64,000 nt of DNA, from positions 3,103,344 through 3,167,343 of the forward strand of contig WMCF01000033.1 in assembly GCA_009792885.1 (NCBI GenBank). Reading direction: 5' to 3'. Shown piece by piece: positions 25,757 to 40,100 of this stretch; within the stretch, counting starts at the first letter, position 1, and every line of letters begins with the position of its first letter. The DNA is from Eremophila alpestris peregrina. Its lineage: Eukaryota; Chordata; Aves; Passeriformes; Alaudidae. The position numbers and the translations under genes were made by a program. The notes beneath the pieces were generated by a model. That model saw nothing but the letters and a program-made list of their open reading frames with translations. It was not told where the DNA came from and did not search any database.

Positions 25757-25937
25757 TTGTGCTGCAGTTGTGGAACTCTATGTCATCTATTGCTGCTCCT
25801 CCCCTCAGGTGGCTGGTACGAATGCCTTCAAAGATAATTTCAAAATTCCTTAGCTTCCCCAAGTGTAGCTTAACTTTGTTCCACTCATCACCATGAGTTC
25901 CTGATTCACTCCATATTTTCTCAATCCCATCATCAGT
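25757..25937 (-). CDS. MALRD1: MALRD1 exon E: C-terminal part of second MAM domain
   Basis: This 181-nt exon enters in phase 0 after aaatttcag and leaves in phase 1 at CAA|GTAAGT. It encodes about 60 residues that complete the MAM domain begun in exons C and D. TDDGIEKIWSESG is followed by the conserved GDEWNKVKLHLGKL strand, NFEIIFEGIRTSHLRGG and the signature AAIDDIEFHNC, which has the fourth MAM cysteine. The NCS triplet at that cysteine is a formal but unlikely glycosylation sequon. The exon ends just after the cysteine and splices to the next LDLa module in exon F, with a hybrid ATT (Ile) codon at the join. All four MAM cysteines of this domain are therefore present across exons C, D and E. 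Confidence 0.95.
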
Positions 25938-27529
25938 CTGAAATTTAAATAAATTATATATAGTTAGATACATGCATGCATGGATTATCAAAAAAAAAAA
26001 AATCCAAACCAAACAAAACAGAGAGAAGACCTGAAGATGCCCATGCATTTGTGTCAAGAATTGGTAAACATATCCTTTGCTAGGATAAAAGGTAGTGGAA
26101 TTAGATGAATATTGTGCAAGTAACAACCATCAATAGCAGATAAAGTCTCAGTAGAGAAATTACTTTGTGTGTGATTGAACTGCAAAACCATCCATTTTGT
26201 TAGAGTTGTATTTAACTTTATACAAAACTGTTCTTTGTGTTTAGAATATCTTACTGGGTGCAAGGCTACTCTACTATTTTAAATTGTATCTATCTTTAAA
26301 AATTTGTGACAATACCGAAAAAGGGGAGGAAAACTAACAAATATGTGATAACTATAGATTTAGTAGAGCTTATTTGAAGGTAAATAAGAATAATTTGACT
26401 CACAAGTACACTGATATATTTCAAAGCTTTTCTTTAGATCTCTTATCATACTACCTATCTGGCAAGTCAGCAGCAAACAGAATGCTTCATTTTATAATAG
26501 TAGTGTTAGAATGCAGATGCATCCATCTTCCCTCCTGTGAAAGTTTGACACACATATACAATGACATCAAAAGGAAATGTTTGCAAAAGTTTTGTATATA
26601 TCTAAATCTATTTTTCTTTGTGATTGTCTGACTATCCAAACTGTAAATAAGAATTTTTTTCTACTCTTTTCATAGCAAAAGCCATTACTACTCCAGCTGG
26701 GGTTAAGAAAAAACACTGTGAGATGCATCAAGGAGCTAAATATAATGCATAACAAAAGTTCTAAGATTGTAGTACATGAACAAGCAAAATCTAAGGAAAA
26801 TAGAGACAGCAGTAAAATAGGCAGGGAAGAAAATTAATTACATTTCTTTATCCATGGTGAACCTGTTAGATCAGATTTATGTTAATAAGAATGTCTTATG
26901 CATATTTATGATGAGAAAATGAATCTTGGTGCTTTAGGTATTGTATTCTGAATAAGAAAGTGCAGACAAGCATGCACACAAATATTACATTAGTTGTTTG
27001 TGAATCAGGGAACTCACAGGATTGTTGAAATCTCTTAGAAGGAGGTCCTCAGACCTAACAAAGCATAGAGACACTTGAAGTGTGGCTTGGCAAGGGCGTT
27101 CTGGAAAGTCATAATGAACAGTGAAGGAATTTTTGAAAATGATGGCAACTTTAATTTAAAATGCTAAACAGGAAAGAAAAAAATGGGGATGACTTTCCAT
27201 AACTTCATGCAAAGTCATAGATATCCACACAACTATTTCTGCACACAACTAATGATGTTAGACTAGTGGTGATAGCAGCCCTTGTAAAGTCCTGATATCT
27301 GAGCACAGATTCAAGTTTAGGCAGTGCTTTTTCAGTTATGTCTCATTTGTTTAAAGCCAATGACACAGTCCATTAAAGTGAAAATAATATAACAGGACCT
27401 CAGTAGTGCTTTGTACCACTAATTCCAGAGCTGATGACAGCTGGTTATGATGTTCTCAATGAATTTCTCCCAGTGAGACTCCTGACTCTGTGTGCCATCA
27501 CATCAGCTGCCCATTCTTTTGACAGTCAT

Positions 27530-27790
27530 GGCACCATAGATCATCTCAAGCTGAAGGGGACCCATGATGAGTTTCAAATCCAACTCCTTGCTTCTTACAG
27601 AAGTACTTAAAACTAAACCATGACCAAGATCATTGTCCAGATGCTGCTTGAACTCAGATGTGCTTTGTGCTGTCGTCACTTCCCTGGGGAGCCTGTTCCA
27701 GGAACCAACCACCCTCCCAGGGAACAACCCCCTTTTGGGCCTATAATCAGTGCAATTAAGGGGGACTAGAACCAGATGAGAGTAAGACCT
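27530..27790 (-). mobile_element. CR1 LINE 3' fragment
   Basis: On the minus strand the translation contains RVVGSWNRLPREV followed by TSEFKQHLDNDLG, the hallmark C-terminal end of the avian CR1 ORF2 product (typically RVV-HWNRLP-EVV, then FK-LD). The flanking sequence matches the CR1 3' end in style. The element is 5'-truncated, as is usual for CR1, and has no intact reverse transcriptase. Boundaries are approximate. Confidence 0.8.
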
Positions 27791-30700
27791 TTTGTAAAAC
27801 TTATATGTGTATTTCAGTATAGAAACCCAGTTTAGAGGGCTCTGTATCAACACTGAGCTCAAAAAGGGCAGATACAGTAATCAAAGCTCATTTCAAAAGT
27901 GGTAAAACACAGTGGCAAATCTATTTTAAACCTACTCCTATTATTCCTGTTCATCAATAACTTTTTCAATAGGTCAGCTGTATCTATTCCATTGATTCTG
28001 ATAATTTTGAACAGCCTTCAAGAGAGTATTTCTTGTTATTGGGGTGGTTTGTTTATTCTGCAAACATCTTCCACCTATTCATGACACGAATAAACTGAAT
28101 GGTTATGATGAGTTACATTTGGCCTGTTGTATTCTCCAGCACAGAATATAACCCCAAAATGTAGAAAAATTGCACTTCTAAACATTCATCCATTTGTTGT
28201 ATATGGACCCTCTTCTGTCTGCACTTGACAACTGTTTGGAATACAAATATTATTTATTATAAATCACTGATTAATTTTACAAAAGTTGCTCAGTGCTGTG
28301 TGAATTTACACAAAATTAAAACTAATATTAAGTTTTAATCAACTTAAAAAGAAGTAGATTAAAATAATGCTGAATTAGAAGGGACTTGCCTTATATTCAT
28401 ACATTTGAGCATGATAGAAAAATTCAAAACTTTTTTCTATCTGAACATAAAACCCCAAATCTACTTCAAAATTAGATGTATTGAAGATTGAATGCATGGA
28501 GATAGCTGGAGCTTTGTAAAATCCATAGAGATAAGTATTTGTATAAAATCTGGAGTTGTTAAATGTTACACAGCTAACCAGAGTATGAGCCTCATGTCTG
28601 CTACAAGCCAGATTTTGATTGATTTCACATAATATTTCATTACATGACATTCTGTTCAGACTAACATTGTGTTTACCACATTGATTTTTGAGTAAAGGAT
28701 GCTACAAGTAACAAGTGATAGGGATCACCTATTTCTTTAGAAATAACCACATAAAAATGTTGTAGTAATCAATTTATATATGGTATCATAGCCATAAAGT
28801 ATCAAATCTTTGTGCAATTACAGGCACTGGGGAATTTTTTATACAGTGAGACGCTGAAATATTTTTTTGTTGAGAAGAATTTTTCCGGATGGAAACTTTA
28901 TTGCAGTCTCCTTGCACTTCACAAATTACTGAATATGAGTACAAATATAAAACGCAGAAGAGACATCTCTCTTCTTGTCTGGGTTCCACAGAAGGAGTTC
29001 CTACACCACAGTAGAATGCCATAAAGCATGAAAGGCTGATTTTTCAGCAACAGGACTACACACCAAAATGAAAAGCATCCTCACTCACTGCATGACTGTA
29101 TGAAGGTTGTCCCAATGCAGAGTGCAAAGTCCCTCAAAGTCATAAGCTCTCCACATTGTCTGCATCAAACATCCAAGGGGAGGTGGGAAAGGAAGAGACA
29201 AGCAGGAAATTTGGCCTTCCTCCTCTCCTGAGGCGCAGAGAGTGAAGCTGGCATGGCTCAGGGCTGTAAGCTACACACTGCTGGATACATGCATGGCATG
29301 AGAGAATCATCACTCTGCAGATTCCATTTCATGAATTATTGTTTTGTTTTCTGCATTCTCCAACCTTTTAATCTGTCTTGTGCTTTGGCATTTCTTTCAT
29401 ATCTTTGGAATGTGTTTGCTTCTAAAACAAACGCAAATATGGCCTGAGGAGGATGAAAAAATTATTCTGTGCTTTGACCCGCCCATTGCATCCAGAAATC
29501 CTTTGGTCTCTTTCCCTCTTGCATACATATATTAATGAAAAGGAGAGTTATGTAAAAGAGATATATGACCAGCAGAAATCTGCTCAGTGTAGAGGAGGCT
29601 GGTGGTCACAGGGCCACCTTTTTTCCTGCTTTTAAGAGGTTATTCTTTGCTGAGGCCTGCTGATAGAGAGTGTAGATTTCTCTTCATCCTGGGCTGGTTG
29701 GTGAGAAAAGGCCCAGCCACACTCTGTGCTCCAGCAGACTGATAAAGGGTGCCTCAGATCTGTGGGTTTGGTGAATGCTCCTGTCTGTATGTGTGTGCCT
29801 TGACTCTGCTGGCTGTGGGTCAGGGCAGGAATCTCATCTTCCTGCTGCTCCCCAGGAGTTTAGCTGCATGCAGGCTTCATGGGGACAGACATGGTAAAAG
29901 AGAATTGCTTGTTGGTCATGCTATAAGCTTTACAGGATGCCTGGACCAAGGGATACAATAGAACACATTCTAGGTTTGCATATGTATTTCTACTTTAGAC
30001 TCATTGCTCCCCAGTATATGGTTTACTATTTATTACAGCAGACTATTACCAGGCAAAAAAGCTCCAGAAGTTTCCCCAGAACATAATTTTTACAAACTAT
30101 TTTGTAATTCTGGGCTTTATAATTCCCTAAACTCAACCTGAGAAATTCTGAGAGTTCAATGTTATTGACAGACCAAGTAAAAAAATTATCAGTTCTTCCC
30201 AAAAATATACACTAAGACTGCTAAAAACAGATGGTGTTTTCATTTAAGGCTCTGAAAAGATATTATTAATTGCACATCACTGCCCTCTGTGGGTGGAACA
30301 TAGCGAAAGGTCAGGCTGAGGTGAGGAGCCATCATTAAGGATAACTGGACAGTAAAGGGCATATTTTTCCTTTGATTTGTGGCAGTGGGTCCTAGTCTTC
30401 CACTGGCACATCATGCTGAGGAAGAAACACTCTCAGAAAATGGCAGAATTACTTCTAAGAAGGCCACAATCTGTAGGTCTATATGCCTAGCCCTACTGGA
30501 AAATTCATATTCATATTCAGAGGATTTTTATCTGCTTTCTGATGGTCTGAGGGGAATTCTTTCTTAATAATTTTGTTCCATTGCAACTCAGAATCTTCCT
30601 CATGCTTGTCTTCATCTGAAGGACAATCTAAAGAGTTTGTAGCCTCTCTTTTGAACACTTCAAGGGGAAAGGTAATCTTAGGCTCAATATCCTCATTAAT

Positions 30701-32194
30701 TCACCTGGGGATAGTATGAATGAAGGAGAGGAAGGATTTCTTTTTGTCTTAGAATTCCTTTTATTTTGAGGCTGAGTTTAATATTTTTTCTATCCATGAG
30801 AGACCACCATTATTCTCAAGGCTGCATTTCTAACAGAGTCAGAACAATATTAGGAACAGACTCCAAAGCATGCACAAGGAGTATGAGATTTTCCATTACA
30901 AGATGTTGCAAAGAAACTTCCTGTGAATACATTTTCTTTCAGAGCAATACAGTAAATATTCCAGATGCAATTATAAAGATTCTTCTATGTGGTAATCTTC
31001 CTAGTTGCATCTGCAGTGAAACAGCAATGAAACACAGATTTTGTTCTTGATCTACACCTCTCCTTCTATTCATATTCCAAGCTGGGTTAAAATATTTTCC
31101 TGGTTCATTCCCATCAGATATTTATTTCGGCAGAGCCACAGGAAATGAAGCAGAGCTTACCAAATGGATGGAGGCAATGAAAACATTTGTTAAATATTCC
31201 TGGACTCTTCAAACCAAATATACTTGAGGGCTTTTTAATCAGAGACAGAATATTTTCAAATGATTCACCAAAAGCTGTTAGCTGTTTGTTATTAATACCT
31301 TAAAAATACTTTCCAGATTCACTGTATCAAAAGACTCCCCTTTCCCCAGTACTTTTTAGAAAAACAAAACTCTTTTTACATACTTTTATGAAAATTTAGA
31401 AAAAACATCTCTGCTTTCAGATTGCTTTGAAAACTGTACTTCCTGAAAAGCTTTGATGATCCAGAATCTTTTAAACATTATATATTTTATGCAAAGCACA
31501 GAAAAATAGTATAGAATGATTATAATATGACTTTAACTGTCTCTGCTCTTTTCTCTAGTTATTCCTCTGTTTTACAAGAGTATTTCAGGAGAGCAGTTTA
31601 CTTTTCAAGCATTTATTCTTGCTTTAGAATGAAATCTATTTTAATGGTGTGCAAATTAAGTTAATTAATAAACCTGGTTTAAATGAAGTTTTATTTTTCT
31701 CAGTGTGGTAACATTATTAAGGTCTTTTCATGGCTGACCAGGCAGTTTAAAAATGGAGTATCCCATGCTGAGCTGTGTTCCTTCCATGCTTTCTCCTATT
31801 CTCAGCAAGGAGTGGAGTGCAGCCCTGAGCTTTGCATGCACATCAAACAAACAGGAGGCAGTAGGCAGAAAAGCCACAGCTTTTCCTTATTTGTCCATAA
31901 TTTAAAGACCTTGTCCATTAATTTGTATTTTTCAAAGTCACAGAACAATTAATATCTTTGTTGACACTTCTAATATCATCTATGTACTAATTTCAGCTTC
32001 ATTGCTTGAGAAGGAGTCCTATTTGGAGAAGGTTCTGAGCACCTTCCTTAGAGATTTGGGCTGATGCTACCTCTGCACTGCAGTACACAGAACACTGACT
32101 TAATTTAAAGATCTTACTTCCTTAAGTCTCTCCTAAGTACCTTGAAACAAAAGTGCATTAAAATACAATAAAACTGAAGACTGATTCTGTGTAG

Positions 32195-32236
32195 CAAAAT
32201 CTCTTAAAAAATCTCCTTAAAAATCTCTTAAAAATA
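32195..32236. repeat. three-copy imperfect tandem repeat
   Basis: Three neighbouring units of the form AAATCTCTTAAAA, the middle one with an extra C, sit head to tail. It is a short minisatellite-like array in intron. Confidence 0.6.
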
Positions 32237-33735
32237 TCATTGTGTCTTCTTTATCTGATGTTATATCCAAAGTATGAGAGATTCTATTTTTTTTAAATTT
32301 CCTACTGATTTTCCCTTAAAAATTCCTAAAACACTGTTTTACTTGAAAACAGTAAATTAACTGTAAAGAGTTTGATATTTCATTCAAACAAAAGCTCTAC
32401 ATGACCTAAATGGTCAGGAGTGTCAAATTATCAAACATATTTAAATGAGTAAAAAAACTGAAGTCGAAATTTGTTTATGCAAGACTTAAAATTTAAGCTA
32501 ACATATTCTTTCTGAGCCTCTTCCCCATTCTCTTTGTTTCCTTGTTTTTTTCTTTTCTCTTTTCCATCTTCCCTTCACAGTGACTTGAAGAAAAATGAGA
32601 GCAGCTGATATAGGGAGAGGCACACGGCATTTTATGGGAAAGGTTGATAAGTGCATGCAAACAAACCAAACAAAACATTTGTACTTGTTGTTGTTAATAG
32701 TGTAGGAAAATGTGGGCACAGCAGTAGTTATTTATTACTCTGCCCTTAGCTACTGTTTTGAAAATTTGTTGCTCCTATTAAATAATTCTCGTGATTAGCA
32801 TTGCTGTTAGATTTAGAAAATTGCTGCTAATTATCTGAATGTTGGAGCTCTGCGTTAAACATATAATTCCAAATTTATTAAGTCTCCCTAGAATAGCTCT
32901 GAGACAAATAGAAACAATTTCAATGTAGGAAGGGATTTTAAACTCGAAATTTATCTTCCATCACTAAACTGAAGGATGGTGCAGGATGCACTCCGGGATT
33001 CTAAATTTTTCAGTAAATTGAGGCAGCAGAAATGAAGAAATAGCATCAAATAAAGCAGAGAAAAGAATTTCAAGGGTCTACAGACTAATGCTTCCAAAAG
33101 GCAGGAACAAATTAGGGACAAGTATGCAACAGGATGATTTTTACTTTAGGAATATGGTACTGATGAGCTTACTCAAGCTCCAGTGACTTCAATGAAAATA
33201 TGCATTAAAATCTCGAAATTTCAGTGTTACATGAAGGAATGAGGCATGCTATTTAATATGTCTTGATCTTCAATAAAAAGCACTTAAAAATGAAACATGA
33301 AGCTTATCAAATGACATGTTGGAGAAATTATTTTATCCATATGTACTAACTATGTACATCAGCATGCATGAAAATTTGGCTCCACTTTTAAGGACAACGT
33401 AAAAAAATTACACAAAAATTTGAATTTTCACAATGCATCATAGAAAGAAGGAAAACAGCAAGATGAAACAGTGATATTTCAGCTTTCAAGCCTTTTATTA
33501 CAGTCTGTGTATATTAGTCTCAGTAGGTTTTCATAATAAGTTAATGGCAAAACCCATCCAGAAACCATTAAATTTCCTCCTTTGTGTAAACTTTTAAGAT
33601 GATTTTCAGTCCCTGAAATATCTTTTCCCCAATTTTCATTTCCTAAATTAACCTCATTATAATAAAGGATTATCCATTTCAGCAAAAATACACCTCATTT
33701 ATTCTAATGAAAAAAGCTAGATAATAAAAGTGCAC

Positions 33736-33763
33736 CTTTTTAAAAAATGCTTTTTAAAAAATG
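33736..33763. repeat. two-copy 14-bp tandem repeat
   Basis: Two adjacent copies of CTTTTTAAAAAATG lie here. It is a simple local duplication in intron. Confidence 0.6.
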
Positions 33764-36700
33764 CACGAGTTTTATTTGAAATTCCGGAATCTATGTGAAT
33801 TCCTCCAGAGGATAAAAAGGCATCAACACCTCACCCTGCCATGGGTGCCAATACTTGCAATATTTCTAGAAGTAAAATTCTGAAATAGTGTGACTCTTTT
33901 AATTTCTCTAAGTGTTGGGTTGAGAAAAGTCAGTTTGAAAGATGCTTTGATAAAAAGTGATTGCTAACTCACCTAGAGACAGCAGTTTGTTTCAAGCAGT
34001 ACACATTGCAAGGAATGACAATTAAATTGCTTGTTAAAATAGATGAAGTTACACTTTAAGCCCACTTATTTTGGAAATCTATAATGGAAAGGCAAGAATA
34101 ATATTTTCTTTAAATTATTCTATGTATTTCACTTCCTTATAACTTTTGTTTATTGTGTCACAACTATTAAATCTAATAGATATCATTATAGCCAGCTTTT
34201 GTTTATAACAAGCAAACTTTTCTTATATTTGTATTCCTTTACATTCCCATGATAGTATTTCCATCAAATATACCTTTATGTGCTTAGGCTCTTAAAAAAT
34301 AAATTTCATATGTTATCCTTACCAATTAGAAGAGAGAAATAAAACAACTCACTGTAAAAGAGGATTCACTGGGTACTTTGTACTTCTTCATCCTTTCCTC
34401 ATTTCCTAGCCCTCCCAACCCTTCTGTCTCCTCAAATGCATATTTTTCTTCATTTGCTGTCATAATCTACCTTGGTTTGATTTTGGGCTTTAGGTAACTC
34501 AAGGAATACAATTTTGATTGCTTGGATTAAATTGTTTTCCTTCCGTTCTGTTGCTAAGGCTAAGTAACAATAAACATCAAAGCCACTTCATAAGACTGTT
34601 AGCATTTCAAGCAACTTAGTTCTGTTTCGTTTAAAAACTTGTTGCACCTTTGTTTTAATCACATTTTACAGATCTTTTTGGAATATTCCCATCTCAGACT
34701 TGAGGCAACTGCAATTTTTTGGAGAAGCAAAGCTTGAGAGAGAAATAATCACTGTTATAAAAATTCTAAAATTCTGGACAACTGTTACAGCTCTCCATAG
34801 TGCCAAACCAAGGACAGTGTGCTAAATGCTGTGCAATGACAGATTCCATGGCCTAAAAAATAAAAGTAACCCCCTTACTTCTATGCATGACCTAAAAGAA
34901 TGCAGAGCATACAGAGTAATAGATGTAACAGAACATTTTATGAATCAAGATCATAAAAAGTTGTTTGCAGACATGAGACAATCTCAAATCTGTCATACTT
35001 TTCCTCCTATAGGGAATACTTTGAATACCATACTGAGAGATGGGAGGCAAAATCACTTATTAAATCTCAATGCTTTTTATGGATCTTTAACTCTCCTTCT
35101 CCTTTTTTTTTTTTTTTCCTTAATAATTTTTTCCTTTATCAGTTTGGATATGGACTGAGAGAAGGAATACAAACTTGTTTTCCAAGTAACCAGTGGTGAC
35201 ATCCGTGATATCTTGGGCTCAGAGCACCCAGCAGGAAGGAGGATGGCACAGCCCCTGAGTGTTTTATGAAGTCTGTGTGCTCTAACAGCCACAGTGAAAC
35301 TGGGACATGGGTAAAAGTCACACCTCAGGTCTGCAGATCACACCAGACACTGCCAGCGAGGGTTTGTCCAGGATGCCTTTTGGAAAGAAATTATGGGGAA
35401 GGACCTTTCACACGTTGTGGACCCAAATACCATTTGAATGACACAGGGAACAGGCAGAAGCTGTGCTGGCAGGACAACTTTTCTCCTCTGACACTCTGGC
35501 AGATACTTGCTAAGGTCAGAAGCATTCTATTCACAGTGTCACAGTGTTTACAAGATCTATTCCACAAAGTGAGAATCATGGAATCAGCCTGTGTCCTCTC
35601 AAAATGTGAAGATTTATGCATGAAGAATTAAAGAATTATCACTTTAGCTGCCTTGTAAAATAAAAACCCCAAGACAAATCCAATTCAGCTGAATAAATTC
35701 ATCTGGAATCTTCCAGAGACTTTGTTTGTTTTAGTCAATATTTCAATTTGGCAATTCACCTCTAATAACATTTTGATTCTCTGTATAATACTGAGTCGAA
35801 GAGGTAGGAAAACATATCTTTACAGGAATTCTGGTAAGAGAAAAACAAAATTTGATAAAATAAAGGAAAAAGAACTACATATCTCTGATGTAACCAAAAT
35901 ATATTTAGGAAAAGCAAGGCTCTTTCATACAGGACAATATAATTGAAGGATTAGTGATAATTCTTAGGACTGGCAATTGTAATTCTTAATTCTTGTACAC
36001 TGTCATTAAAACTTTTAAGGTTTCAATGACTATTTAATCTGTCACTTCTTCGAAGTGGGACAGGATTGACATGAATATTCCCTATTAATCATCAAAGTGC
36101 ATCATACGCTTTTGCAGATGTATGAGAGAGTGATTAATATCAGTCAGGTGTCATTCCTACTTTGATGCAGTGGGATGTTCTCTGGGAGATAACTGTATTT
36201 CTTTCTTTGTGACATCTGCTATACACCCTATTGGTATTCTTTTGGAATATTCTTTTCAATTCAATTGTAGCTTTTGGGCTTGTAGAAATATAGAACAAGT
36301 CCTCTGGGATAACAGATGAACTGGACAGCCTCAGGGGACTCAAAACACTGAGGCTGAAAAAATAGTAAGTTCCTTATATAGTCAAAGCTCAATTAAGTAT
36401 TTTAAGCTTCACTGAATTGATCCTGGACAAATGAGACATCTTCAATAGAAATGTTTAAGTCCTGTGCTGTAACATCTAATGGATATGACTATTTATTTCT
36501 TAGAGAATGCCAATCGAACATTTGATTTAAGATAGTCCTATAATAAAACATTTCTCTATCCAATGGCCACCACCTAGTATGCTGAAGGACACATGAAGTT
36601 ATAAATATGTAAATACACATAGTGTGGTAGGGATGTACAAGACAAAAATTTGCAGAAGGATTCACAAGATGTTTGCATTGCCAACAGAGACACTAAAAAT

Positions 36701-36782
36701 TTACATAAGTATGTGACAACGCTTACTGAAATATTCTAAATTCAAATATTTGTCCAGGGACACTCCTGATGGTACCTAATAC

Positions 36783-37107
36783 TGCGTACTGAAAGGTACT
36801 TTATACAGTTACAGGACTACAGGAAGCTGTAGGGAAAGCACCAGGCACCTTTCCTCTTATAGATGCTCTCTCTACAATGGGACAAATCATACTTAACATT
36901 TCCTTTGACATGGGGAGTAAGAACCCACCAAGAGAGGCTGAAGTGACTGCAGCAGTGGCTGCTCTGGGGGCATCTGTGACTTTAAGTAATAGGAATCCCA
37001 CCCAGACTGGGACAAATTGCATTTTAACAGTAAGTCCTGTGACCTTAACTTATGTCTTAGGAAAAAAACATCTCCCTGCTGGAGAAAGTACAGAGATCTC
37101 TTTCTAA
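36783..37107 (+). other. unidentified coding-like stretch, possible gene relic
   Basis: After an in-frame TGA near 36783 the plus frame stays open for about 105 codons to a TAA at 37105-37107. Its composition looks protein-like: it contains IDALSTMGQIILNISF, NPPREAEVTAAVAALGASVT and VSPVTLTYVLGKKHLPAG. The first ATG in the frame is at 36877. I do not recognise a domain and could not place it in a family. It shows no obvious flanking exons or poly-A tail. It could be a decayed retrocopy or transposon fragment, an exon of a nested gene, or chance. The opposite strand is also open over 36801-37022, which argues for compositional effects. No function is proposed. Confidence 0.3.
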
Positions 37108-40100
37108 GATGTCTTTCCTGTGGTAACAGATGTAATTTTCCAGAGAAAGGTAAAATGACTGATTGAAAAACAAACTAGGAAACACATGTCAGCCACATTT
37201 CAATATGAATAAGAGAATTTGGAATACCTTTCAACTGGTCAAACAAATACAAATAAAACTAAGGTAGAACAGGAAATTCAGTGCCAGTTTTTTCTCTTCC
37301 AGTAATTTTTTTTGTTTTCAATTAAAATCCCTCAGAGGTCCTTCCATTGTTTTTTTCCCCAGTGCAGCAACTATTACATTACCCACTCCTAGTTTGTAGT
37401 TTCAGTAGCTGTGATTACCTCAATTCTCTGGTTCCACTTCTTCACTTTTTCCTTAGATCTTGCAGACAGTGGAGAAGTTTTGTCTGCATTTTCTAAATGG
37501 ATTTATTCCCAGCAACAAATAAGCACAGAGCTAATTATCAGAAGAGTATAAACCTTCGAGTGTGAACTGAGGAAATATTGCAACATTAAAAAAGGCAAAT
37601 CAAAGAAACATATAGTCACTAAGTGACAAAACAACCAAAAATAATCCAAGGGATTTGTGGAACAATGCACTTTCCCCACTACTTCTACAGTAGAAATTTA
37701 ATCTCATCATGTCATCTTGAAAAAGGATATTTCAAGATCATTTTTAAGACATTTCCATAGCAATGGCACTCTCTCAATAAAATCTGTAGCAGTTAGATTG
37801 GCATACTCAGAAAACTAAATTATATACTTTAGAGTATTTTATTATCATTTATCATCATGTTCCTACTGTGGTGCTGCCCCATGGTCATCTCTAACTTTCT
37901 TTCTCATATGACCACATTTTCTGTGGATATTATTTATAAAACAATTCAGGTCTTTAACTAAATACAGTGAAAAATCTCTTGTCAAACTCTTTAACATTGC
38001 TCTTTTCTAGACAGGTGGTCTGTTTAAAAGAATCTTACTGCACCACTATTGTCAAAAGATTTCAGCTCTAACCTGAATAAACACCTCATTGCTCTGCACA
38101 ACAAATTTTGGTACAACTTGGAAGGAGGGGACTGCAGTTTTTATAGAGATTAAATTGCAGAGATGCTGACTTTGGCAGACTATACTTTCAAGTAAAAAAA
38201 GTCAAAGATTAATTAATGTGCAGCTAGTGAGTCAGGGGAAGATTTTCATTAGTTCTTAATTCCTTTCCATAGCCCACTTGCTCCTAAAACAGCTAGACTG
38301 GGAAAAGAAAAAAGCTGAACTCTCATTCTTTTAGTAACTCTTGAAGAATAGAGCTGGTCTATAAAGTGTTAAAGAGATGGAAATCACCTTAAATAATTTT
38401 TGACTGCTAATAAAGTTTTTGATAACATACTCCTCCTGAACTCCCATTGAACACAATTCTGAACTGAATCACACTGTCAAAATGCTCAGAATAATGTTGA
38501 GCACTGCAGAATCCTTCACGTCTAATAATATTTCCATGTCATAAATAACCAGAGTCTTCTAGTGTTCCCTCATCAATGAAATGAATTAGATGCCTCATGT
38601 ATCAAAATTTAAATAGCAGCTCTTCTGGATCACATTGGAAATTCTTATTTAAAGAAGTTTTTCTTCCATGCAGATCAAACTAAATTAAACAGGAAAACAG
38701 TAATATACTATTGTGCTACTCAGTGGAAAGCGTGGAAGGCAACAGTGAGATGCTGAGGGGAAGAGCAAATAACATCTAAATATAGGCTGAAGATTTTAAT
38801 GGCATGAATGGCAGAGTAGCTTTATCATTCTGTCACTTCAAAGAAGAAGCACTTTATTCAGATGCCTAAATGATATGGTATAAATGTACAGAAAACAAGG
38901 GTAAGCAAACTGTTTAAAAGCTGAAAGATGCTTCACATTTGTGCCTTGATTTATTGACTCAGCCAAATATAGATTGAGTGCCTGCTCCACTGTAATTTCA
39001 AACAACAAAGCATTTCCAATAAACCAAGAAGTTAAGTACACAAAATAAAAGTTATACAATTGGATTAGCCTGAGTTTCCACTGTGGTTTCATATGACCTT
39101 TCCACAACCTCTGTCTCTTCTCACATTTCAGGGAAAGAGAAATTGACACCCATAAAATTGGATGCCAAATAATAATTTAAATTATTAATAATAAAACAGC
39201 ACCTGTGGTATAAAACCTCATCCTGTCATTATAATAAGAAAGGTGTGGTGACATCTAATGGTTTAGAGAAAAGAGATGATTTTGAAAGGAAATAAAAATA
39301 GGTTACTTGCACTTTTTTGTTCACCACACCTTTGTTTTCCTAGTCTAAGTGTTAGAATTAAAACAAGTTTAAAGAATATCACTGTATTTTTATTCAATGA
39401 CTGCTATCCAACAATGGAATGCTTTCCATTATAAGAATGTTTTTCTCTTGTATGAATTTGAAAATTAAACAAAAAAAGTTGGGCTTGTATTTTTCATTTA
39501 GTGTGAAAATCTGAAAAACATCCACATCTTGTTTGGAGAGATACAGTCTCAAAGGTTTCAGTCTTTTTTGTTTGTTTAGTAGTTTGTGGGGTTTTGTGGT
39601 ATGTTCACTCTCCTTGAAAACAAGACTCCAATTCTGCTAAGAAAATGCTGATATTTTGATTGCACCTGGTTATTCCTGGTTCACATTACAGCCCAACATT
39701 ACAGCTAAATGTTAAACAATTCTCCTTACTTTTTATTTCCATAACATCCACACTTATAATAAAGATTCATTTATTAAGAAACAAGCAAACAAACAAAACC
39801 ACAAACTTGCCATATCATCTAAACAATTGGAGCTAAAGAAAAATTAGGATCACAGATAGATTAAGGCCCTCTACTAACCTGGTATATGGGAGCTAAGAAA
39901 TGCATTTTTTAGTGTTCATCATCTTCTTTTAGTGTTTCTGCTGAAGGCAAAATCAAATATACCCTGCAGACCACATATTCCAGACTTAATGCAAACGGTC
40001 TGTAACTCCTGATTTTAGTAGTATTTTAGTAACATCTCTCATATCTTCATTAATTTAAACAGAAAAAATGTTAACATGGTTTCTTCAGTTTTGAAAGTAG

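Noticed and set aside
35266..35631. 121-codon plus-strand open frame
   Set aside because: No domain was recognised and overlapping frames exist on minus. It may be part of an undefined repeat, but nothing supports a gene.
36877..37107. The ATG of this frame is followed by Gly-Gln, as in some retroviral Gag starts
   Set aside because: Nothing after the first three residues resembles Gag, there are no LTRs or other viral frames around it, and the open frame already extends about 30 codons upstream of this ATG.
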